Assembly (NCBI GenBank): GCA_005223125.1
Contig: NJBH01000019.1
Span: 1-64,000, forward strand
Direction of reading: 5' to 3'
Origin: Promethearchaeota archaeon Loki_b32
GTDB taxonomy: Archaea > Asgardarchaeota > Lokiarchaeia > Sigyniarchaeales > SOKP01
Length of the DNA: 64,000 nt
Shown here: in pieces, positions 8,665 to 19,100 of the stretch
How positions within the stretch are numbered: position 1 is the first letter of the stretch
Layout of the letters: every line of letters begins with the position of its first letter
Translations under genes and position numbers: made by a program
Notes under the pieces: model-generated
Told to the model about the DNA's origin: nothing
The model's database searches: none
What the model saw: only the letters and a program-made list of their open reading frames with translations

Positions 8665-9850
8665 AATTACAACAGAAAACGACCAATCGAGAGGTTCTTT
8701 TTATTCGGATAAACTGTATGACTTTCATGAATACTGTATAAAATTTCCGCGAATGAAATCAGATCGAATCATGGAAATAAGTGAAAGTATTGTAAAGTTT
8801 GGACAACAAGATGATATTATTTTATTAGACGGTTTAATCCTTGATGGTCGTCATCTCTGGTGGGCTTGTAAAGCCGCAGGAAAAACTCCAAGATTTAGAA
8901 ATTTTGATAGCACTTTACATCCATGGCATTATGTAAAAATTAAAAATCTTTACAGACGTGATTTAACTACTGCGCAAAGAGCAACCTTAGCGTTGGAGGA
9001 TCTTAAAATTGAGAAGGAAATTGCAAAGGAAAGACAAATGCAGACACGTTTCAAGAATAAAACCGAGTTACAAAAAAACAATGAAAAAGACACGGTGGGT
9101 CACCCAAGGTCACCCACCGTAACAAACATTAAAAAGGGTAGAGCTGTGGATATCGTAGCCAAAGAATGGAGGATTGCCCCTAAATCACTAAGAAAAGCTG
9201 ATGAGATTAGCAAAATCGCCGACCAAAATCCTTTCATCAAAAAATATTGGGAATGGGCTCAGAATGACGGTATACCATTAGAAGAAATCTATCGTACTAT
9301 AAGGAAGGCATTAGATATTCATAATTCTAAAAGATGGAAATCGTTTCAAGATCTTAACAATGCTGTTAAGATATATGAGGCAAGTAAAAGCGATCCTGAT
9401 ATAAAAGAACAGTTAGAAAAAGTTGAAAAAGGCGAGATTTCATTGGATCTTGCTAATCAAAATGTAAACAAAATAGAATCTTTGAATAAATCTATTAGAC
9501 AACATAGTGTAGATAATTTTGTTAAAGCTGGCAAAAAATTTGAGGTTGAAAAATTAAAAAATAATAAAAAAGGAGAAGAACATCAAAATCTAGATGTAAA
9601 GCTCAGCAAAAATATAAAAGTATTAAATACCTCAGGACAAGATTCAACAGAACTAAAATACATATGCAAAGGATGTCCCAAAGCCACCGTGATGGCAATT
9701 GGACATATTTGTGAGAAATGTGGGTATTTTAATTTTGTTTCTAGAGTTATATGTGATGATGATATGACAGATGGCTCTCATAAGTTAAGAGATCCTAATT
9801 TAGAAATATGTGAGAATTCTCCTGATTATGATCTAATTGTTAAAAGTTAA
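8657..9850 (+). CDS. ParB-like nuclease/partition-domain protein with C-terminal zinc ribbon
   Basis: In this 397-aa protein, residues ~25-110 match the ParB/sulfiredoxin fold. SIVKFGQQDDIILLDGLILDGRHLWWACKAAGK holds the ILDGRH motif, and NLYRRDLTTAQRATLAL is the arginine box followed by the Q-R-A helix seen in phage and plasmid ParB-like proteins. A helix-turn-helix-like region follows (~170-235). The C-terminus has a C-x2-C...C-x2-C zinc ribbon (CKGC and CEKC). The family binds DNA in partition or transcription control. No ParA-type ATPase is visible nearby. A GC-rich palindrome lies inside its own reading frame at 9092-9120. Confidence 0.75.
   Translation: MAEITTENDQSRGSFYSDKLYDFHEYCIKFPRMKSDRIMEISESIVKFGQQDDIILLDGLILDGRHLWWACKAAGKTPRFRNFDSTLHPWHYVKIKNLYRRDLTTAQRATLALEDLKIEKEIAKERQMQTRFKNKTELQKNNEKDTVGHPRSPTVTNIKKGRAVDIVAKEWRIAPKSLRKADEISKIADQNPFIKKYWEWAQNDGIPLEEIYRTIRKALDIHNSKRWKSFQDLNNAVKIYEASKSDPDIKEQLEKVEKGEISLDLANQNVNKIESLNKSIRQHSVDNFVKAGKKFEVEKLKNNKKGEEHQNLDVKLSKNIKVLNTSGQDSTELKYICKGCPKATVMAIGHICEKCGYFNFVSRVICDDDMTDGSHKLRDPNLEICENSPDYDLIVKS
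9092..9120. repeat. GC-rich palindrome inside the ParB-like gene, candidate binding site
   Basis: ACGGTGGGT (9092-9100) and ACCCACCGT (9112-9120) are perfect 9-bp inverted arms around an 11-base centre. The centre contributes further pairing and a tandem ggtcaccca repeat. It is markedly GC-rich against a strongly AT-rich gene, and it encodes an unremarkable, linker-like stretch (TVGHPRSPTV). This is the form expected of a parS-like site, though an attachment site or operator is equally possible. Confidence 0.45.
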
Positions 9851-9883
9851 GTTATGCGTTCTTAATAAGTACAAGTTTTTATT

Positions 9884-10036
9884 TTAGGGATAGACATCAT
9901 CAATAGTTATTTTGTGTGTTGTAAGTATCTCATACAATTTTGGCTTTTTAGTTCCGTTTTCTGCTAGAATCTTTTTCTCAACAAGCAGTTTCAGTGATCT
10001 CCAATAAAAATTAATCTTGGAACGAATACTTCGCAA
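9884..10036 (-). pseudogene. Winged-helix fragment (C-terminal half)
   Basis: A 50-codon frame on the minus strand reads like the second half of a winged-helix domain: a recognition-helix-like SLKLLVEKKIL, a wing (ENGTKKPKLYEIL), then the end. The first helices are absent and a stop lies directly before the TTG used here. It may be the tail of a transcription regulator cut by insertion of the neighbouring unit. The 41-bp repeat just upstream on this strand carries a TATA-like ttttaaat, so a short leaderless transcript is possible. Confidence 0.4.
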
Positions 10037-10059
10037 TTAAAAAAGAATAAATTGTAGCG

Positions 10060-10100
10060 AAAGATTTAAAACCCATCACTATCATTTGTAACTACCCAAA
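10060..10100. repeat. 41-bp direct repeat, left copy
   Basis: These 41 bases, which include aaacccatcactatcatttg, recur without mismatch at 11839-11879. The two copies flank three minus-strand genes. Read on the minus strand each copy contains ttttaaat, a TATA-like element. Possible natures: attachment-site pair, relic of homologous recombination, or duplicated promoter. Confidence 0.8.
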
Positions 10101-10116
10101 GTCTATTGAAAATTAC

Positions 10117-10572
10117 TTACAAATAACTTCTTTCTCTTAACTCGTTTTCAGTGGATTTTACTATGTAATCAATCGTACTTATTAATTCACTAAGTTTTGG
10201 AGTAGCTCTTATGGTAAAATCTTTTTCCTTCTTAAACTTCTCTTTAGTATACTCACGTTTTTCATCAAGTATATAATAATGATTTTCATTTTCATGACCT
10301 TTAATTTCTTTTGAGATTACCTGATTATAAAACTCCTTAAAGAAGAATTCTAATTTATCTGTAGATTGGATTATTAATGAATCAAAATTTTTTATTTTCA
10401 GTTTCGAATATCTAATAATTTCTAATTTTCTTATTGTCTCAAGTTTTTTCTTTAACTCTTTTTCAGCAAGTTTAAAATGTTCTGTTAATTTTAAAGCTGT
10501 ACATTCTTCCTTTTTAAAAATGTAGGCTAAAATTGCTAACTCTTCGACTGTTTCTTGTGGATCCATTTTCAT
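10117..10572 (-). CDS. Winged-helix-like protein in the repeat-flanked unit
   Basis: In this 151-aa protein, residues ~8-75 read as a helix-turn-helix or winged-helix domain: AILAYIFKKEECTALKLTEHF, then KKLETIRKLEIIRYSKL. A charged, helical C-terminal half follows. It overlaps the upstream membrane protein gene by four bases (stop/start overlap), so the two are one operon. The family is not recognised. Pairing of a membrane protein with a cytosolic regulator suggests sensing, by inference only. Confidence 0.5.
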   Translation of the reverse strand: MKMDPQETVEELAILAYIFKKEECTALKLTEHFKLAEKELKKKLETIRKLEIIRYSKLKIKNFDSLIIQSTDKLEFFFKEFYNQVISKEIKGHENENHYYILDEKREYTKEKFKKEKDFTIRATPKLSELISTIDYIVKSTENELRERSYL

Positions 10573-11450
10573 TTCCGTTTCTTTCTATATATTCTCCTTT
10601 CGTTTGTTTTATATAATATTAGATATATTACAATGAAAGATATACAAGATATCATAATAATAAATATTATTAACGGGATAAAAAAGTCATAACGAGATAT
10701 CAATAGATTTAGTTCTTCTGGAGTGAGCGTTAGGTTTATTATTCCGATTACGATAAAAGGGATTGAACAAAGTATTCCAAACATGACTCCAAACTTGATT
10801 ATTCCCTTTCTTAATGCCTTTAGATTAATTTTTATCGGTTGTCGTAATAAAAATTCTGTCCCTAACATAATTAAAACTATTATAATTAGGGGAAAATTTA
10901 GATATAAAATATTAAATATAACTTGAGAAACGGTAAATATTGTCTTTAAAATTATGTTATCGTCAGGAAACCATTCTTGAATAATTGTGTCTTTTTCAAT
11001 ATCAATGATTGTAAATTGTATCATTAGGTCTGTATTATAATAGTCATCAGAGTCTTTTCCATAGGTGAGTGCAGGACTTCCAGTAACATCATCAATTCCG
11101 TTTCTATCTCGGTCAATACACCTATTTAACCAGATTAATCCACTTTTGTAGTTCAATTTTTTCCCGAGCAAGTTATTAAATAATCCCAATATTAATCCTG
11201 ACGATTCATTTTCAGTTATAGGAATCATGGTAACCCAATCAGTTGAATTTAGATCCGGATCGAAAATATCGTAGGTTTGGTCTTCTTCAATTTCCCACAT
11301 CATATAATGAATTTCTACACGATCATATTTTTCAACAGTATTAGGATTTGTACTAAGATTCAAAAAACCTATTACTATGGAGGAAATTAAAAAGATAACT
11401 CCAACTGTATATATAATTTTTTTCCATGTAGACTTTTTTCTCTTGTTCAT
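10569..11450 (-). CDS. Multi-spanning membrane protein with extracytoplasmic domain
   Basis: A 293-aa protein with an N-terminal membrane helix (residues ~10-30). An extracytoplasmic segment of about 140 residues follows, with calcium-site-like DRDRNGIDD. Three or more membrane helices occupy residues ~170-280, and the end is strongly basic (KTNERRIYRKKRK). No transporter or enzyme family is recognised. The next gene of the operon encodes a winged-helix-like protein, and the whole lies between the 41-bp direct repeats. Confidence 0.55.
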   Translation of the reverse strand: MNKRKKSTWKKIIYTVGVIFLISSIVIGFLNLSTNPNTVEKYDRVEIHYMMWEIEEDQTYDIFDPDLNSTDWVTMIPITENESSGLILGLFNNLLGKKLNYKSGLIWLNRCIDRDRNGIDDVTGSPALTYGKDSDDYYNTDLMIQFTIIDIEKDTIIQEWFPDDNIILKTIFTVSQVIFNILYLNFPLIIIVLIMLGTEFLLRQPIKINLKALRKGIIKFGVMFGILCSIPFIVIGIINLTLTPEELNLLISRYDFFIPLIIFIIMISCISFIVIYLILYKTNERRIYRKKRK

Positions 11451-11504
11451 CTTAATTTACTTATTTATTTTTCAATTTTATTAATATTTTTCCATACTGA
11501 ATCT

Positions 11505-11783
11505 TCAAATACTAATAACTGCACTAAGGAAATTTGAGAATATAACTAATCCCTTTTCTGTCACTTCATACTCTTTATAAGCACTGTTATTTCTACTATC
11601 TCTATTTTTTCTCCAAATGATATATTTCTCATTACACCAGATTTTTAAATACCTATTCACCGTTGTACGAGCAATTTTACAATTATCCTCAATTTCAGAA
11701 GCTGAAAATCTTAAATGGGAACAAATATATTTAATTATACCTTTTATTCGTTCAACACTTTCTTGAAGTCTTTCTAAATCCAT
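11505..11783 (-). CDS. Winged-helix transcription regulator (MarR/ArsR-like)
   Basis: In this 92-aa protein, CSHLRFSASEIEDNCKIARTTVNRYLKIWCNEKYI is a typical helix-turn-helix with recognition helix (residues ~21-55). It is followed by a wing (RDSRNNSAYKEYEVTEKG). The right copy of the 41-bp repeat lies about 55-95 bases upstream on its strand and supplies a TATA-like ttttaaat, so that repeat is likely its promoter region. It probably controls the other two genes of the repeat-flanked unit. Confidence 0.65.
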   Translation of the reverse strand: MDLERLQESVERIKGIIKYICSHLRFSASEIEDNCKIARTTVNRYLKIWCNEKYIIWRKNRDSRNNSAYKEYEVTEKGLVIFSNFLSAVISI

Positions 11784-11838
11784 TTCTTTTTCACTAATAC
11801 TTTTTTAATAATCATTTCAAATGAGCATATATAAAGGA

Positions 11839-11879
11839 AAAGATTTAAAACCCATCACTATCATTTGTAACTACCCAAA
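11839..11879. repeat. 41-bp direct repeat, right copy
   Basis: It is identical to 10060-10100, with copies offset by 1779 bp. Just beyond it, at about 11897-11911, lies a short hairpin-like sequence (attcccacttgtgggat) that is absent next to the left copy. Confidence 0.8.
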
Positions 11880-12226
11880 AGTTCGTTTTTGTGTAATTCC
11901 CACTTGTGGGATTTTATCAAAATATGATATACATAGCATATTTTTATCGCAAGATGGTCATTTATACGCTTTTATCGTATTTTTTTTGTTAACGAATGAT
12001 TTTGCTCTATTTCCCCCAGAACGTCCTTAGACAACGCATACCATTATCACTTTTAAAGGCAAAATTTTAAGAGACGTCAGTTGAACACAAAAACCTCCTA
12101 AATTTTTTTGTTTACAAAAACTAATTTCACAGATCGCTTAGATCCTTCCTAAAAATTTAGAGATAAAATTAAAATAAAAAACATTTAAATGCGATGTTGA
12201 TCAATATATAAAATTAACAAAATACC
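11880..12226. other. Intergenic stretch upstream of the giant-protein region
   Basis: I find no convincing gene here. A plus-strand frame from 11821 to 12030 starts before the repeat and runs through it, and has no protein-like composition. A TATA element, atttaaat at 12183-12190, predicts transcription from about 12215 and could serve the small frame at 12227 and the genes up to the giant protein. Confidence 0.4.
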
Positions 12227-12334
12227 ATGATCAACGTGAAAGAGATATTCTCCGTGAATACCATAAAGTTAGGCAATAGCCTCCCTAGTAGCGAATATCA
12301 TGTATTAAAGTTATATATGAATAAGAAAAAGTAA
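12227..12334 (+). CDS. Possible 35-aa small protein
   Basis: An ATG frame of 35 codons begins about 40 bases after a TATA box, at the expected distance for a short-leader transcript. It ends 17 bases before the next gene. The peptide has no motif (ending LKLYMNKKK). It could be a leader peptide or chance. Confidence 0.25.
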   Translation: MINVKEIFSVNTIKLGNSLPSSEYHVLKLYMNKKK

Positions 12335-12350
12335 TAAAATTTTAGTAATT

Positions 12351-12632
12351 ATGGCTGTAGCAACTGAAAAAATACAATTTGAAACAGTTAACTTTGGTCT
12401 TAGCACTGTTGATGATCAGTCTCTAAAAATTTTAGAAGATAATGCAAAATTTAGCTATGATACTATTGATATGGTATTCAAAAGAAGGAGAGCTAATAAT
12501 CAAATTGAGAGATGGATAGATAAGATTAAACAATTTTCTGAAAGGAAATCAGTATATATTAAGTTTATGAAGAAATTAATTGCTTTTGAAATAAATATCA
12601 TAAGTAAAGAAGATAAAAACAGAATTGAGTGA
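12351..12632 (+). CDS. Hypothetical protein upstream of the giant surface protein
   Basis: A 93-aa soluble, charged and predicted helical protein with no motif I recognise. Its stop overlaps the GTG start of the next gene by four bases, so it is co-translated with the membrane protein that precedes the giant gene. The setting suggests an accessory role in making or exporting the giant protein; nothing in the sequence proves it. Confidence 0.5.
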   Translation: MAVATEKIQFETVNFGLSTVDDQSLKILEDNAKFSYDTIDMVFKRRRANNQIERWIDKIKQFSERKSVYIKFMKKLIAFEINIISKEDKNRIE

Positions 12633-13174
12633 AAAAAATGTCTAGACAAAAAATACAGACTGCAAGTAGTACAGAATTAGCTTTAAGAGAGAATCAAGTA
12701 ACCTTCTTAAGAAGACATTCATATCTTCATAAGGTTAGAGAATTTCTAAAAAATATAAGCCTTATTACTGTCAATTTATATATATTGACAATAGGGATTT
12801 TCCTTATGTCCTTCTTTGCATCGATTTTCTTGATCTTTTATTCTTTTCCAGAGAAGGTAGTCTTTCCACTTATGCTCGTTCAAGTAGTCGACTTGCTTTT
12901 TATAATGATTTTTTCTACTAAGGACTTACGCTTCACTAAATTCAAACTGCTGCTCTTAGTAGCAACGCCCTTATTTTCCTTATTATTAGTTTCGTATTTC
13001 TTCTTTTCTGGATATGCACAAATTGACGAATTAGAAGAAAATAGAATTATAGCAAAGAAGGCTTTTGTTGAAAAGTACAAACCCAGTATATGCTGTAATA
13101 CTATAACAAAGTATAAATTACACGTTTTTAATGTCATTACTTTTTTTAAATTTAAAATTACAGGTAAAAGGTAA
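12629..13174 (+). CDS. Multi-spanning membrane protein upstream of the giant surface protein
   Basis: A 181-aa protein with about four membrane helices between residues ~45 and 132. The GTG start (GTGA overlap with the previous gene) is used; ATG at 12638 is an alternative. The C-terminus is basic (FKITGKR). It ends six bases before the giant gene, strongly implying one transcript. No family is recognised; a membrane partner of the giant protein is plausible. Confidence 0.55.
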   Translation: MKKMSRQKIQTASSTELALRENQVTFLRRHSYLHKVREFLKNISLITVNLYILTIGIFLMSFFASIFLIFYSFPEKVVFPLMLVQVVDLLFIMIFSTKDLRFTKFKLLLLVATPLFSLLLVSYFFFSGYAQIDELEENRIIAKKAFVEKYKPSICCNTITKYKLHVFNVITFFKFKITGKR

Positions 13175-13180
13175 ATAAAA

Positions 13181-16100
13181 TTGCAAAAATTAAACCATGA
13201 AAGTGTGGAAGAATTTAACCATACGAAAAAAAGGAAAAAGAAGTTAAATCACACGCAAAAAATTGCGCTTGTATTATTATGTATATTATCTATCGCATTC
13301 ATTCAACAGTGCAGGGCAAATGGTTTTTCTGAACCTAGAATTACTGATTTTACTGCATCTCCCTCTACTGTAGATGTGGGCGAACCTGTAAATCTTACAT
13401 GGACCATTATAGGCTTTTTTGATATTGCAGTGATATCGTATGGAGACGGGAACCAAACGCAAATGACGATGGTTGAAGAAAATAAAACGTATACTATTTT
13501 ACACGAGTATCAATCTGAAGGGAAGTATAATGTGTCTATATATGTGGCAAATACTATCACAACAGACGAAGATTGGGATGCTCAATTTATTACGATTCAG
13601 AACGACCCTCCTGTTTTTGACATTTCAATAGATCCTTCTCAAGCTGATGAGGATGAATTTGTGAATGTGTCTGTTACTAACCTGCAAGAATCGGATCACG
13701 ATAAAGAACCAGGATTGTTAACTTATGTATTTGATTTCGCGGATGGAAATCAAACTACTTCTAATTCAAGTTCCATTCTCCATAAATGGGAAAATGGAGG
13801 CACCTATCCGATCACCGTAACGGTAATCGATGATCAGAATGCCCTTAACCAAAAAACACAAGATATTGTGATTGAAAATAAGGTACCAGAACCAGATTTT
13901 ACCATCGGTTGTGAAATTCCGTCGACCTATGGATTTTATTCTGATTTAATCGGCGCCTTTCCGTTCGGATGGACGTCCATAGATAACCATTATGATGGAA
14001 CATATAGTTTTGAAACCGATGAAGATGGAAGTGATCCTGCCGGATGGACTGATATAAGTGTAGGTACTGGCACTGCTAATGTTATATCTAATATAAGTGG
14101 GCATAATAAAATTGTTGAAATGTATCATGGTGTAGGTAGTGGTGATGATGCAGGATTTGAAAATAGTTTTACAATTCAAACTTCTGGAACTGTTGAATTT
14201 TGGATGAGAACAACAGATGCAATGAAATTTTCTATGGTTTGGATGTATGAAGGTATTTTAACACAAAAAATATGGTTTCGTATTGCTGGTAATCATTTTC
14301 AATGGTATGATGGTACCACTTTTCAGACTCTTAATGCTACCTCTGTCGCAAACACATGGCATCATATACGTTTTGATTTTGAATGTGCAGATGGATTATA
14401 TAAAGGACTTTCAGCAGATACAGCCAGAATATATATAGATGGTGCGGATCAAGGAGTATATAGTTTTACTGCTACTACTAATTTAGGTAAATTAAGCTTT
14501 AATCTTGATATTAGTAATGATTATTATTCCTATGTTGATGCAATCGGCTATTCTTGGGATGAAAACTATAATATCGGCGATAATTCGTATGCGCATGAAT
14601 CTTTCGACGCATTCAGAGTAGCTGAAGGCGCTGATCATCATCAGAAGATATTAGAAGCAAAATGGACGGAATATCAGGATGTTGAGATATACAACACGTT
14701 CGAACCACAACTGAATGGAACCGTCGAGTTTTGGTTCATGACCAATGATATTACATTATACTCGATTCCCGCGTTTTCCTTTTATGATGATCAAGGACTT
14801 GAAAATTTTGAGATCTATATTGACGACGGTAAGTGGTATTATAATAATTCTGCTATGTATCAAATACCAAATGTTAATGATCCAAAAAATGACACATGGC
14901 ACCATGTAAGAATCGATTTTCTTGCCGAGGGCCATTATTTAGATTTAAACCCATCAACCTTTAAGGTGACCATAGATGGTATAGAGTCTGGACTACTTAT
15001 TATGAATTATGATGAGGGCCATTATACAGAGAGCATGCATATGAAAGTTGATAAAGAAGTAGGATATGATGGAGCAAAATCGTATATTGATGCGATTGGA
15101 TATTCATGGGATCCCCATTATAAAGTCGGTGATAACCATAAAATATTTATCAATGAATTTTATGCGACTTTTGACTTTAGTGAAGAAGTCGTCGGTACTG
15201 AACCTAGCGTTGATGATTGGTATATTCCTCCACTTCCATCTGGTAAATATGGATCATTTTCTATTGTAGACGCAGGAGATATCGGTGTGTCAGATGGTGC
15301 TGAAAGTAATGGAAGTGTAGATACTTCCGATCCGAATAGCGAAATAGTAGAAATCATCGACAATAGCACGATATCATCCCTTATCATGGAGCATAATTAT
15401 ACGGACCAATCTTACGGAAGCGTAGAATTCTGGGTGCGAAGTAATAACACAAACGAAAAAGTGTGGGTGTTTTGCTTAATGCAAAACGACATCTTGGGGT
15501 TAGCTTTATTGATGGATGATAATGAATGGCAATATACAATTAATGACGTTGATTATGAGATTATTGATGGCAACATCGACTCACCCGAAAACGATACGTG
15601 GTACCATGTCAGACTTGATTTTCGAGGTACTGTGGCAGATCCGTACTTCTCGTTACAAGAAGGCTATTTTACTGTAGCTATTAACACGATTCTTTCTTCA
15701 CAATTTCAAATGACTTCATTAACATCAATAAATAGAACGAGAGTCACTACTGGAGGAAGTGATACTGGAACTGCCTATATGGATGCAATCGGCTATTCGT
15801 GGGATCCGTATTATCAAATAGGAGATAACAGATTTCCGATGGTGCACTATCCAGAGAAGTCTTTGATATGGTTCTCTGCATCTCAGACAACCGATACTTC
15901 GAACGATGAAGGATCTCTTAACTATTACTGGGATTTCGGGGACGGATCAAGTGATTTTGGTAAATATGTTGCTCATGAGTATCCCACTTCTGGTATGTAC
16001 CCAGTGGAATTAACCGTAATGGATGATAACGGTGCAAAAGCATCTAAAACCAGAATTGTATTAATCAGCAACAAATATCCAGATATTAATTTTTCTTCAT

Positions 16101-19100
16101 TTCAGGATGAAATTACGACATTTGAAGGTACTACTATCACATTTGACACAATCATCGATGACGAAAATCCAGATGTGGCTCGAATGGAATATTATTGGCA
16201 TCTAAACGGCTCTGAATTTGATCCGTACAATGTAACTCAGTATATTCAAGGAGGATGGATTAATTCCTATACGTTTGTTGATGATCATGACGGAACATTG
16301 TATGCGATGGCCCGAGATCCAGAGGGAGCATTTGATTTTGATGCACTGAATGTTACTGTGGAAAATGTGGATCCCTCGGTCAGCATCCGCACGATGGATA
16401 TGGTGGCAAATGTCACATTTGAGGTGGAACGAAGTACAGGTCCACCGTGGTATGATAATAATTTTACTTTTGTTGTACAAAATACCGACAAGTTTGATCT
16501 TGAGGTACCGTACTTTTTTACAGAATTAAATTTTACAGGATCAACAGAAACGACCGTAAATCATATACAAGAAAATATGATGTTCGATCTGTTAAAGGAC
16601 TGGAACATATATGCGAATACAACGTCCCAAGTATCTGGCAGCGTGAAGTATCAGCTTACGTTTGAGTTTAAAGATGGGAAGCAAGAAGTTATCAGTAGTG
16701 AGTGGATTTCTTCGGGGTATGCCTACTGGGAAAAGTCGTCGGATGAACTGTGGTATGATGAGACGAACTTTACCGTCGGACATCCTGTAGAAGTGGGTGT
16801 GTCAATATGGGATCCGTCTACTGACGATGTTTATCTTGATCTGAATTACATCGTGGATATGGTGGTGGAAATACAGTGTACAGATACGCTACCGATTTCA
16901 AAATCATTTAACATCAGTGATACATACTTTTATGATGTGTATATCTATGAATCCAACGGAAAAAAATACGTAAATATCACTGCCTACACGCAGCTAGCTT
17001 CTTCGGACGAAATTAATAACGAGGGATTTCCGTTAGATGCGCATACCACATATACTCTCGAACCGTTGATTGATCTTACCGAATTACTTGTAAATCATCC
17101 AGATGGTCCGTTGTTGAGTGGATTTTCTGTTGTGGAGTGCATATCAGCATTAAACGGTTTAAAAACATATGCAGAAGATGATGACGGCGGAAGTTCTCCT
17201 GTTGTTTCTATAAAATTTGATACTCAGGATGATATAGACATTAAAGCGTTATGTCCTGATATTGACATGATCAATAACGACGGAGGGATGATGACGCAAA
17301 ATATTTCATTTTATTTAGATTATTATTATCGGTCCTACTTCCGAGATGGATCTGATGTTACATTTGAGCAAGTATCACCCTATCAGGATTCTGATCAAGA
17401 AACATCATTCAATTCGTTTGGAGATCCGATTTCTTTTGCAGGAAGTGGCGGTGATAGCGGGTATGTGACAACTAATCAATCTACAGATTCTGGAGTTGAC
17501 ATGGGAAGCGCATATAATGAATTGAACAGTATCGATTGCAGTGGAACTGATGGCGGCAGTGGTTATAGGAGTAGAGAGCAAGATACGATAAGTGGAGAAG
17601 GTGATCCTCAACATCCTGTTAACCTAGGATCCTATGTTACCTCTTCTCAGCAAGTGTATACGGATAATACTGATCGCTCTAAAACTTCTTCAAAGGATAC
17701 AACTGAAAATCACTATCCAGGTAATCCAGGAGAATCTTTTAGAGGACAACCGCTAGGATCAAATCCAGATAATTGGGTTACTGTTGAGGAAGATACTGGT
17801 AGTCTTATAGAGATATATCCTGGACCTGTAGGTGGGCATACAGACTGGGCATGTTTTTTTTACGATGGCGGGGGGTCTCTTTATATGTATAGAAATTGGG
17901 GTAGTGATTATGAAGAGACACAAGTACAATTTTGGTTATATTATCATGGTGCAGATGTTTACGTACGATTTGAAAACAATCCCATTTGGTCTTGCGGCAT
18001 TCAATTTCAACAAAACGGGGTATATCGTCGTTATAAATCCGGACTTGCGTGGTATTGGGGCCTAATTTATTCTGGTTGTACTGATGACAATTGGTACAAT
18101 GTTGGCTTTGAGCTACGTACTAGTGATACATATTGCGTGACTATCGGTGATACATATGGTAATCAAATATGGAGTGGCGTTTTTGATATACAATCAGGTT
18201 ACGCAACAGCGTGGGATCGAATAGAAATTTGGGCAAAAGATACAGCTGGGTATATTTTTATTGACGGGTATGGGGAGACTCATGATTCTGGCTATTCTTA
18301 CGGACAGAACGTATTTCCATATCAGAAGTGCACTCTGTCTAGTTTTTCGGTACCTATGCAGGGGATGCATGTAGATAATTATGCCCGTCGCACTGGTACT
18401 TATTATTTAGAATATAGAGTGAAAGTAAATTATGCAGGAGCTGGCTGTGAATCTCCTGACATTTATTTGTATATTGACGGTCAATATATTAGCGCTGGTA
18501 CTATAGCTGATCCTTCCGACAATGTTTGGTACACAAAACAAATTGCGATTCAAAATACTCAATTTTCCGGCGATTATGATGTAGATTTATATTTTAAAGC
18601 ACTAACCGAAGATATAAATGCAAAAACTCAAGGATATACTCTATACGTAGACTGGGTAAAAACAAAGTGGCAGTACCAATATTATAACGGCCCTGATGCC
18701 TATTATCGCGAACCAGGTCAGAATGTAGCTGCTGGAACTCTTGATCGAAGTGTAAGTGTTTGCAATAATTTTCAACGAGACCACGGTTCATTTACATATG
18801 ATATACAATTTAGTCTTTCACAGACTAAACAATATTATGTACAACTTTACAAGTTCATTGACGCGTCTCCAGGTTGGAGAACAATATATTCAGGTACATC
18901 TTCTGGTTCAAAGTCATGGACAAATGTACCTCTTAGCTCCGATTATGTAGAAGACGACGAAGATCCACATGTTAAGCTAAGAATCTATACAACAGGCAGC
19001 GGGAATCCTTTCAATCTATTGTTGACAGAATTTCAAATTCATTACCAATATTCCTATACCTATTATTATCGACATACAGTCGACTTGAATAACATGAACG

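Noticed and set aside
9092-9120. CRISPR-like repeat
   Set aside because: A single palindrome with two internal short repeats, no spacer series and no cas gene.
11821-12030. 69-codon plus-strand frame across the right 41-bp repeat
   Set aside because: It is read through a repeat and a small hairpin, has no promoter that fits and no protein-like pattern.
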